DNA from: Alphaproteobacteria bacterium
GTDB taxonomy: Bacteria; Pseudomonadota; Alphaproteobacteria; RF32; UBA3637
NCBI GenBank assembly: GCA_017632555.1
Contig: JAGBRF010000042.1
Span: 1 to 5,706, forward strand
Direction of reading: 5' to 3'
Length of the DNA: 5,706 nt
Position numbers and translations under genes: made by a program. Below the pieces are notes generated by a model that was given only the letters and a program-made list of their open reading frames with translations, had not been told where the DNA came from and did not search any database. The number at the start of each line of letters is the position of its first letter. Positions within the stretch are counted from its first letter, which is position 1. Positions 1 to 4,591 of this stretch are shown in pieces.

Positions 1-876
1 ATGAGCAACGAAAAAGCCATATTGTTGGATATGGTAAAAACTTTGGCAAAACGTGTTGTCGGGCAAGACGGTGCCATTACGGCTATTTCAAACGCTGTCC
101 GCCGTTCACGTTCCGGGTTAAAAGACCCAAATCGTCCGATTGGTTCGTTTTTATTCTTGGGGCCGACCGGTGTCGGTAAAACGGAATTGGCAAAAGCGTT
201 GGCCGAATTTTTGTTTGATGAAGAAAGCGCTTATTTGCGTATTGATATGTCCGAATATATGGAAAAACACGCTGTTGCCCGTTTAATCGGTGCGCCTCCG
301 GGATATGTCGGTTATGACGAAGGCGGTGTTTTGACCGAAGCGGTTCGGCGCCGTCCTTATCAAGTTATCTTGTTCGATGAAGTCGAAAAAGCGCACCCCG
401 ATGTCTTTAACGTGTTGTTGCAGGTATTAGATGACGGACGTTTGACGGACGGGCAAGGCAGAACGGTTGATTTTAAAAATACGTTCTTGATTATGACATC
501 AAACTTGGTTGTCGGAAACGAAAAAGATATGATGACAACGTTAAAATCTTTCTTTCGTCCGGAATTTATCAACCGTTTAGATGAAATCATAGTCTTTAAT
601 CCGTTGAAAAAAGAACATATTCGTTCTATCGTTGATATTCAATTACAACATTTGCAAGATCGTCTGTCCGACAGGCACGTTACGTTGAAACTGGACGATA
701 AAGCAAAAGATTGGTTGGCTGACAACGGATATGATGAAGAATTCGGTGCACGGCCGTTAAAGCGCTTGATACAACAGGAAGTCGAAAATCCGTTGGCAAT
801 CAAGTTGTTAAACGGGGATATTAAAGACAATTCCACTGTTGAAATTTCCGCCGATAAGAACGGATTGATAATTTAA
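1..876 (+). CDS. clpB: ATP-dependent chaperone ClpB, C-terminal part (5' truncated by window)
   Basis: ClpB is a cytoplasmic hexameric AAA+ disaggregase that threads aggregated proteins through its pore and works with DnaK/DnaJ/GrpE. Only the second nucleotide-binding domain and the C-terminus are here (291 codons; the whole protein is usually about 860 residues). Visible motifs, numbered from base 1: the VVGQ box (19-22), Walker A GPTGVGKT (54-61), pore loop GYVGY (101-105), Walker B VILFDE (122-127), sensor 1 TSN (166-168), the FRPEFINR segment carrying the arginine finger (185-192), and sensor 2 GARPLKR (249-255). The ATG at base 1 aligns with an internal methionine just before the second AAA+ domain in ClpB, so it is probably not the true start. 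The stretch between sensor 1 and FRPEF is shorter than in E. coli ClpB, and the usual Gly after TSNL is Val. The 3' end faces radC convergently and has its own hairpin terminator. ClpA and ClpC are less likely because the [17 protein letters not shown] wording is ClpB-like. Confidence 0.96.
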   Translation: MSNEKAILLDMVKTLAKRVVGQDGAITAISNAVRRSRSGLKDPNRPIGSFLFLGPTGVGKTELAKALAEFLFDEESAYLRIDMSEYMEKHAVARLIGAPPGYVGYDEGGVLTEAVRRRPYQVILFDEVEKAHPDVFNVLLQVLDDGRLTDGQGRTVDFKNTFLIMTSNLVVGNEKDMMTTLKSFFRPEFINRLDEIIVFNPLKKEHIRSIVDIQLQHLQDRLSDRHVTLKLDDKAKDWLADNGYDEEFGARPLKRLIQQEVENPLAIKLLNGDIKDNSTVEISADKNGLII

Positions 877-905
877 AAAGCCGGGCGCTTGCCCGACTTT
901 TTTTA
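876..905. terminator. Bidirectional intrinsic terminator between clpB and radC
   Basis: The left arm (876-886) is AAAAG, C, CGGGC. A GCTT loop (887-890) follows, and the right arm (891-901) is GCCCG, A, CTTTT. Five G/C pairs form the core, one C/A mismatch interrupts the stem, and an A/T-tract extends the base. On the + strand it is followed by TTTTTTTA and directly trails the clpB stop codon. On the minus strand it ends in CTTTTT and directly trails the radC stop (905-903). It should therefore terminate both convergent transcripts. The assignment rests on hairpin inspection without a folding calculation. Confidence 0.85.
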
Positions 906-1613
906 TTTTTCATCATCGTATTTTTTCATCAAATCCATCAACCTGAACGAATTTATGCCCTTGGGTGATACGATGAAATGGTCTTGCATTGCGATGTTCA
1001 GCTTATGCGTTGTGTCCTGTAAATTATGCGTCAGTTTGATGTCCGCCGAAGATGGTCTTGTATCACCGGACGGGTGATTATGGACCAATATAAAGGAAAC
1101 GGCGTTGTTTTTAATCAACAATTCGACAATTTCCCGAATATAAACAGAAGCTTGATCGACCGTTCCTTTTTGAACTTGAACGGTATCGATAACGCGACAA
1201 CCGGAATCCAACAAAATGACATAGACATACTCTTTCGTTTCACGGCCAAGCAGGGCATAGCAATAATTTTCAATGCTTTCCCAATTGCCCAAATGTTCGC
1301 GGGTAAACATTTCCTTTTTCAGAATGCTTTTTTGTATTTGAAACGAAGCTTTTAATAAGATAGCGGTATTTTCCTTGATACCTTTTACTTTTTTCAAATC
1401 ATCGACAGAAGCCGATTGAACATTACCCAATGAACCAAAAGTTGCCAATAACGTTTTTGCCAAAGGTTTAACGTCAATGCGCGGAAGTGCATAAGTCAAT
1501 AACAATTCCAATAACTCATAATCTTCCCACTTTTGACCGTCCGTTTTTAAAAAACGTTCTTTTAATCGTTGACGATGTCCACTTTGAAAATCAGAAGATT
1601 GGGTCTTAGGCAT
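903..1613 (-). CDS. radC: RadC family JAB/MPN domain protein
   Basis: This is a 236-residue member of the RadC (UPF0758) family, close to the usual family length of about 220-230. The N-terminal third holds a helix-hairpin-helix-like region (about 60-92, with VKGIKENTA at 76-84). The C-terminal half is the JAB/MPN metallo-fold. Its JAMM zinc site appears complete: candidate Glu128, then HNHPSGD with His178 and His180, then Ser188 and Asp191 in the spacing H-x-H-x7-S-x2-D. The biochemical role is unresolved: the E. coli radC102 phenotype that gave the name was traced to recG, so 'DNA repair protein' is a historical label. The start lies 2 bases after the map stop, indicating a map-radC operon. 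Only a weak GAG-type ribosome site lies about 11 bases upstream, inside the end of map, so translation is probably coupled to map. The stop codon lies at the edge of the shared terminator. Confidence 0.95.
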   Translation of the reverse strand: MPKTQSSDFQSGHRQRLKERFLKTDGQKWEDYELLELLLTYALPRIDVKPLAKTLLATFGSLGNVQSASVDDLKKVKGIKENTAILLKASFQIQKSILKKEMFTREHLGNWESIENYCYALLGRETKEYVYVILLDSGCRVIDTVQVQKGTVDQASVYIREIVELLIKNNAVSFILVHNHPSGDTRPSSADIKLTHNLQDTTHKLNIAMQDHFIVSPKGINSFRLMDLMKKYDDEK

Positions 1614-1615
1614 AA

Positions 1616-2410
1616 TTATTTTTTCTCGACATAAGGTGGAAAATCAAAACCTTTTGGCGACAAAGTGAAAATTTCCGGTCCGTCCTTTGTGATACCGATT
1701 GTATGTTCAAATTGCGCCGATAAACTGCGGTCTTTTGTAATTGCCGTCCAACCGTCAGATAAAACCAACGTTGCACCGCCACCAAAATTGACCATAGGTT
1801 CTACGGTAAAAATCATACCTTCTTTGATTTTCATTCCTTCACCTTTGCGACCGTAATTCAAAACGTTCGGTTCCAAATGGAACGCACGTCCGACACCATG
1901 TCCGCAAAAATCTTCCACAACGGAAAAGCGTTCGGCCTTTGCACATTGTTCAATGGCGTATCCGACATCGCCCATTGTATTGCCGATAACGGACGCTTTA
2001 ATGCCCGCCATCATGGAATCATAAGCATTTTGCACCAATCGTTTGGCTTTAATGGACGGTGTGCCGACAAAATACATACGGCTGGAATCACCAAACCAAC
2101 CATCAACAATCGGAGTAATATCAATGTTGATAATATCGCCGTCATATAAAACTTTTTCGCCTGGGATACCATGGCAAACAATGTGATTTGCCGAAATGCA
2201 ACTGGCTTTCGGATAACCGCGATATCCCAATGTTGCCGGAATACCGCCATGATCACGCATAAATTCTTCCAATAACTCATCCAATCGTCCCGTTGTAACA
2301 CCCGGCACAACGAACGGCGTAATATAATCCAAAGTTTCGGCAGCCAAACGGCCGGCTTTGCGCATGCCGTCAAACTGATCAACCGAATATAAAGCAATTT
2401 CTCTTGACAT
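1616..2410 (-). CDS. map: Type I methionine aminopeptidase
   Basis: This enzyme removes the initiator methionine from nascent cytoplasmic proteins when the second residue is small, normally after peptide deformylase has acted. The 264 residues match the length of E. coli MAP. All five dinuclear-metal ligands are in place: Asp97 (in NID), Asp108 (in WFGDSS), His171 (in CGHGVG), Glu204 (in TVEP) and Glu235 (in QFEHT), at the same numbers as the E. coli enzyme. The substrate-site histidines are His80 (CHGIP) and His178 (AFHLEP). There is no N-terminal zinc-finger extension, so it is the short bacterial type. The start is supported by AAAAGGA on the minus strand (2426-2420), 9 bases upstream. It is the first gene of a map-radC operon, and its probable -10 lies in the palindrome at 2437-2446. 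Nothing looks degenerate. Confidence 0.98.
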   Translation of the reverse strand: MSREIALYSVDQFDGMRKAGRLAAETLDYITPFVVPGVTTGRLDELLEEFMRDHGGIPATLGYRGYPKASCISANHIVCHGIPGEKVLYDGDIINIDITPIVDGWFGDSSRMYFVGTPSIKAKRLVQNAYDSMMAGIKASVIGNTMGDVGYAIEQCAKAERFSVVEDFCGHGVGRAFHLEPNVLNYGRKGEGMKIKEGMIFTVEPMVNFGGGATLVLSDGWTAITKDRSLSAQFEHTIGITKDGPEIFTLSPKGFDFPPYVEKK

Positions 2411-2436
2411 AATTTTATTTCCTTTTAATGTCAGAG

Positions 2437-2446
2437 AGTATATACT
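2437..2446. promoter_or_regulatory. Palindromic -10 region, candidate divergent promoter for map and the small membrane ORF
   Basis: The 10-base sequence AGTATATACT is its own reverse complement, so it presents the -10-like hexamer TATACT on both strands (2441-2446 on +, 2442-2437 on -). On the minus strand transcription would begin near 2430, about 20 bases before the map start codon. On the + strand it would begin near 2453, about 40 bases before the ORF at 2494. A good -35 at standard spacing is not evident on either strand. An alternative minus-strand pairing is AAGACT (2470-2465), 17 bases, TAGTAT (2447-2442). The location between divergent genes supports promoter function, but the assignment is inference. 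Confidence 0.5.
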
Positions 2447-2493
2447 AGAAAAATAAAAAGTGGTAGTCTTTTTTTACAAAACAGGAAAAACAA

Positions 2494-2589
2494 ATGACAA
2501 AACGACAAAAAATTATACTGATGATTGTTATTTTAGGTGTTGTTGCAATCTATTTTTTCTCTAATTCACCCCTGACAAATATCAGGTAA
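2494..2589 (+). CDS. Small single-span membrane protein, 31 aa, unrecognised
   Basis: A short ORF of 31 codons with a stop at 2587-2589. The protein begins MTKRQK, continues with the uncharged run IILMIVILGVVAIYFF (residues 7-22), and ends SNSPLTNIR. The basic N-terminus followed by about 16 hydrophobic residues predicts one membrane span with the N-terminus inside the cell. There is no lipobox cysteine and no room for a mature secreted domain, so a membrane-anchored miniprotein is more likely than a cleaved precursor. A ribosome site AGGA (2483-2486) lies 7 bases before the ATG, and a -10-like TATACT lies at 2441-2446. The ORF is divergent from map and convergent with sodB, and its stop is 6 bases from the sodB stop. 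I do not recognise a family. It could be a stress-induced membrane peptide or a type I toxin-like peptide, but nothing here proves a function. Length alone makes a chance ORF possible; the ribosome site and the coherent basic-hydrophobic pattern argue against that. Confidence 0.55.
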   Translation: MTKRQKIILMIVILGVVAIYFFSNSPLTNIR

Positions 2590-2595
2590 AAAGAC

Positions 2596-3201
2596 TTAAA
2601 CATTATTCAGATTTTGAATGGCAAAGTCCCAATTGAGCAAATTATTGATAATGCCGTCCAAATAATCGGCTCTGCGGTTTTGGTAGTCCAAATAATAAGC
2701 GTGTTCCCACACATCGATACAAAGAAGCGGTTTCATTTTTCCAACCGGCGTTTCGGCGTTTGATGTCTTGATTATTTTTAATTGCTTGTTATCAACAACC
2801 AACCAAGCCCAACCGCTTCCGAATTGTGACAAAGCCGCTTTTTTGAATTCGGCTTTCATATTATCTATACTACCGAAATCACGCAAAACCATTTGCTTAA
2901 AGTTTCCTTCCGGAATATCAGGGGCGTTTTGTTTGGCTGGTGTCAGGCTTTGCCAATAAAACGTGTGGTTCCAAACTTGTGCGGCATTATTGAAAATGGC
3001 TTGTTCGGATGGATATTTTTCCGTGTTCAAAATAATATCTTCCAAACTTTCTTTTTCAAGTGGAGTATCTTTAATCAAAGCGTTTAAGTTATTCAAATAC
3101 GCTGTGTGATGCTTTCCGTAATGAAACGAAATGGTTTCTTTCGAAATATAAGGTTCCAAAGCGTTTTCTTGATACGGTAGTTTAAAAAGTTCAAAAGCCA
3201 T
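2596..3201 (-). CDS. sodB: Superoxide dismutase, iron type
   Basis: The enzyme converts superoxide to hydrogen peroxide and oxygen in the cytoplasm. The 201 residues begin MAFELFKLPY, matching the SodB N-terminus. Metal ligands are His27 (SFHYGKHH), His79 (WNHTFYW), Asp163 and His167 (DVWEHAYY). Gln75 in NNAAQVWNH, together with Ala at 149 in SNAETP, is the FeSOD pattern; MnSODs carry the active-site Gln at the latter place. Cambialistic activity cannot be excluded. The start at 3201 is chosen because AAAGGA on the minus strand (3214-3209) sits 7 bases before it and because homologous proteins begin there. An in-frame ATG 10 codons upstream (3231) would add a non-homologous basic tail and lacks a good ribosome site. 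The gene stands alone, divergent from the tRNA gene and convergent with the small ORF. No Fur box could be picked out with confidence. Confidence 0.97.
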   Translation of the reverse strand: MAFELFKLPYQENALEPYISKETISFHYGKHHTAYLNNLNALIKDTPLEKESLEDIILNTEKYPSEQAIFNNAAQVWNHTFYWQSLTPAKQNAPDIPEGNFKQMVLRDFGSIDNMKAEFKKAALSQFGSGWAWLVVDNKQLKIIKTSNAETPVGKMKPLLCIDVWEHAYYLDYQNRRADYLDGIINNLLNWDFAIQNLNNV

Positions 3202-3208
3202 TTTTTTA

Positions 3209-3214
3209 TCCTTT
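3209..3214 (-). promoter_or_regulatory. Ribosome binding site deciding the sodB start
   Basis: The minus strand reads AAAGGA here, followed by 7 A/T bases and then the ATG at 3201. It selects this start over the in-frame ATG at 3231. Confidence 0.8.
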
Positions 3215-3231
3215 CTGTTTTTGGGGCACAT

Positions 3232-3237
3232 TTTATA
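3232..3237 (-). promoter_or_regulatory. Candidate -10 element for sodB
   Basis: The minus strand reads TATAAA (5 of 6 to TATAAT) about 30 bases before the sodB ATG, which would give a leader of roughly 25 bases. No good -35 is found at 16-18 bases. TTGAAA at 3253-3248 is only 10 bases away, too close to pair with it. The call is tentative because the whole 3202-3327 gap is very A+T rich. Confidence 0.3.
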
Positions 3238-3281
3238 AATAGGGTGTTTTCAAAAAAAATGCCAGAAAAATAAAAAAATAG

Positions 3282-3310
3282 TTGAAAATTTTTTAAAAAT
3301 TTGGTAAAAA
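3282..3310 (+). promoter_or_regulatory. Candidate promoter of the tRNA-Leu gene
   Basis: TTGAAA (3282-3287, 5 of 6 to the -35 consensus) is separated by 17 bases from TAAAAA (3305-3310, 4 of 6). TAAAAT (3311-3316) is an alternative -10 with a poorer -35. Transcription would begin about 10 bases before the mature tRNA 5' end. The A+T-rich background makes chance matches easy. Confidence 0.4.
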
Positions 3311-3327
3311 TAAAATGTTTTAACAAC

Positions 3328-3412
3328 GCGGTCGTGGCGGAATTGGTAGACGCGCAGCGTTGAGGTCGCTGTGGGGAGACCCGTGAAAGTTCGATTCTTT
3401 TCGATCGCACCA
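3328..3412 (+). tRNA. tRNA-Leu (anticodon GAG)
   Basis: This is an 85-base class II tRNA with the 3' CCA encoded (3410-3412) after discriminator A3409. The acceptor stem GCGGTCG (3328-3334) pairs fully with CGATCGC (3402-3408), including one G-T. The anticodon stem CAGCG/CGCTG (3355-3359/3367-3371) encloses loop TTGAGGT, placing anticodon GAG at 3362-3364, which reads the leucine codons CUC and CUU. A 13-base variable arm (3372-3384) can form a GGG/CCC stem, as expected for tRNA-Leu. The T-loop is TTCGATT (3390-3396). The T-stem GAAAG/CTTTT is weak (one G-C, three A-T, one G-T). Leucine in the neighbouring genes is written mostly as TTG and TTA, so this tRNA serves minority codons locally. 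Confidence 0.97.
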
Positions 3413-3413
3413 C

Positions 3414-3445
3414 AAAAAAACCGTTGGCAAAACCAGCGGTTTTTT
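3414..3445 (+). terminator. Intrinsic terminator after tRNA-Leu
   Basis: CCGTTGG (3421-3427) pairs with CCAGCGG (3433-3439) around loop CAAAA, giving seven pairs including one T-G. An A-tract lies before the stem (3414-3420) and a T-tract after it (3440-3445). It starts 2 bases after the tRNA CCA end. The flanking A and T tracts also make it a plausible hairpin on the opposite strand. A promoter for the downstream operon overlaps it. Confidence 0.9.
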
Positions 3446-3452
3446 GTATAAT
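3424..3452 (+). promoter_or_regulatory. Sigma-70-type promoter of the Hpt-regulator-kinase operon
   Basis: TTGGCA (3424-3429, 5 of 6 to TTGACA), a spacer of exactly 17 bases, then TATAAT (3447-3452, perfect). Transcription should begin near 3459, about 26 bases before the Hpt start codon at 3485. The -35 hexamer lies in the left arm and loop of the tRNA terminator, and the spacer contains the right arm and T-tract. This is the best-matching promoter I find in the window. Confidence 0.8.
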
Positions 3453-3472
3453 GAGTTCGTCTTTAATTTATG

Positions 3473-3477
3473 AAAGG
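3473..3477 (+). promoter_or_regulatory. Ribosome binding site deciding the Hpt gene start
   Basis: AAAGG lies 7 bases before the ATG at 3485. The upstream in-frame ATG at 3470 overlaps this site, has no ribosome site of its own (preceded by CTTTAATTT), and would be only about 11 bases from the predicted transcription start. Confidence 0.7.
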
Positions 3478-3484
3478 TTTTTTT

Positions 3485-3886
3485 ATGAACGGAACAATGG
3501 ACGAATACAATAAAGCAATGGCTGTGTTGGACGATTTAGCCAAAGAATATGTCGTTTGGGTTGAGCAGGATTTGAAAAATCTGGAAGGTGTTTATGCGCA
3601 AGCATGTGCCGAAGCTGTTGATAATCGAGATAATATTGTTCGTGAAAATTTGTTTCGTATTGCCCACGATATGAAGGGGCAGGGTGCTACATTCGGATAT
3701 GATTTAGTTACGGATATCGGTAACCATTTATGCCGTTACATTGAAAGACAAGAAAAGTTTGATAAGTTGCAAATGGACGCAATAGAAACTCATATAAAGG
3801 CATTAAGACAAATCATAGAACATAAATTGACTGCTGACGGTGGAGCAGAAGGTCAAGACTTAAAGGCAAAGGTGGAGGCTTTTTAA
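3485..3886 (+). CDS. Small stand-alone Hpt-domain phosphotransfer protein
   Basis: This is a 133-residue, probably cytoplasmic and mainly helical protein. The motif LFRIAHDMKGQGATFG (57-71) is the Hpt phospho-acceptor signature; His61 is the predicted phosphorylated residue, followed by Lys64-Gly65 and a small-residue turn. Helices before (about 6-45) and after (about 73-115) fit the four-helix Hpt bundle. No kinase ATP-binding or receiver domain is attached, so it would accept or donate phosphate to separate receivers. The start at 3485 is chosen for its ribosome site; starting at 3470 would add five residues. It is the first gene of the operon, and its TAA overlaps the regulator's ATG by one base (TAATG), implying coupled translation. 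The ribosome site GGAGG for the next gene lies inside its last codons (3874-3878). Its partner could be the adjacent regulator, a remote hybrid kinase, or neither. Domain assignment is firm; pathway is unknown. Confidence 0.85.
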   Translation: MNGTMDEYNKAMAVLDDLAKEYVVWVEQDLKNLEGVYAQACAEAVDNRDNIVRENLFRIAHDMKGQGATFGYDLVTDIGNHLCRYIERQEKFDKLQMDAIETHIKALRQIIEHKLTADGGAEGQDLKAKVEAF

Positions 3887-4578
3887 TGGAAGCTGTGGAT
3901 AAGAAACACATTTTGGTTATAGATGACGATACGCGTTTGCGTAGCTTGTTGCATCGTTATTTGAACCAGAATGATTTTTTTGTTTCGGAAGCCGATAATC
4001 CCAAAACTGCTCGGGAAATGATGAAGAACTTTTTATTTGATTTGTTCGTTCTTGATGTGATGATGCCCGGTGAAAGCGGAATAGAATTTTCAAAATGGCT
4101 ACGTGAAAATGATATACATACGCCCGTTTTGATGTTGACGGCTATGGGCACTGTCCAAAACAGAATAGACGGGCTGGAAGCCGGTGTCGATGATTATTTA
4201 TCCAAACCCTTTGAACCAAAAGAATTGTTGTTGAGAATAAACAGTATTTTACGCCGTACGGTTATTGCTTTGGAAAAAGAGCGACTGAACCAATTGCATT
4301 TCGGTAACTGTATGTATGATATCGATAAACAAGAATTATCGAAGAACGGGGAATTTGTTGCTTTAACGCCGGTTGAAAATGAATTGATGCGTTTGTTAGT
4401 TTCTAAAATAGGGCAAGAAGTTGCTCGTGACGAATTGGCTTTATTGACAAAGACAGATAATGAACGGACTATTGACGTGCAAGTCAATCGGTTGCGTAAA
4501 AAGATAGAAGAAGATCCGAAAACACCACGTTATTTACAAACAGTGCGTGGTAAAGGATATACGTTGTTGCCTGATTAA
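3886..4578 (+). CDS. ompR: OmpR-family DNA-binding response regulator
   Basis: This is a 230-residue transcription factor with an N-terminal receiver (about 7-125) and a C-terminal winged helix (about 136-229). The receiver has acidic-pocket residues Asp13 and Asp14, phospho-acceptor Asp57 (in FVLDVMMPGESG), Thr85, switch Tyr104 and Lys107 (in SKPFEP). The winged helix carries the expected recognition-helix and wing sequence, with ERTIDVQVNRLRKKIE (193-208) followed by YLQTVRGKGY (216-225). The MMPGESG and ERTIDVQV wording resembles alphaproteobacterial OmpR proteins; the related label PetR is also used in that group. The start is well supported by GGAGG (3874-3878), 7 bases upstream. It overlaps the Hpt stop by one base and is followed after 13 bases by the kinase gene, so all three form one operon. 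The target genes cannot be read from this window. Family assignment is certain; the ompR symbol is by similarity and context. Confidence 0.93.
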   Translation: MEAVDKKHILVIDDDTRLRSLLHRYLNQNDFFVSEADNPKTAREMMKNFLFDLFVLDVMMPGESGIEFSKWLRENDIHTPVLMLTAMGTVQNRIDGLEAGVDDYLSKPFEPKELLLRINSILRRTVIALEKERLNQLHFGNCMYDIDKQELSKNGEFVALTPVENELMRLLVSKIGQEVARDELALLTKTDNERTIDVQVNRLRKKIEEDPKTPRYLQTVRGKGYTLLPD

Positions 4579-4591
4579 AAAGGGGATTAAA

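Noticed and set aside
1..3. ATG at base 1 as the true start of a short 291-residue AAA+ protein
   Set aside because: It aligns with an internal methionine just before the second AAA+ domain of ClpB. The upstream part is simply outside the window.
2011..2397. Minus-strand ORF of 128 codons overlapping map in another frame
   Set aside because: The map frame has all its catalytic residues; this frame is a shadow of it.
2454..2476. AAAAAG/CTTTTT inverted repeat in the small-ORF leader as an attenuator
   Set aside because: The stem is almost entirely A-T with one G-C pair, in an A+T-rich region, so it is too weak to call.
2571..2586. Hairpin CCTGA/TCAGG as a terminator for the small ORF or sodB
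   Set aside because: It is only five base pairs, has no T-tract on either strand, and lies before the small ORF's stop codon.
3202..3231. In-frame upstream start for sodB adding ten residues
   Set aside because: The added residues (MCPKNRKDKK) match no SOD N-terminus. The ATG at 3201 has a well-spaced AAAGGA and begins at the family's normal first residues.
3093..3413. Minus-strand ORF of 106 codons across the sodB 5' end and the tRNA
   Set aside because: It is out of frame with sodB, runs through the tRNA gene, and has no protein-like pattern; it is a shadow ORF.
3470..3484. ATG at 3470 as the Hpt gene start
   Set aside because: It has no ribosome site and overlaps the AAAGG that serves the ATG at 3485.
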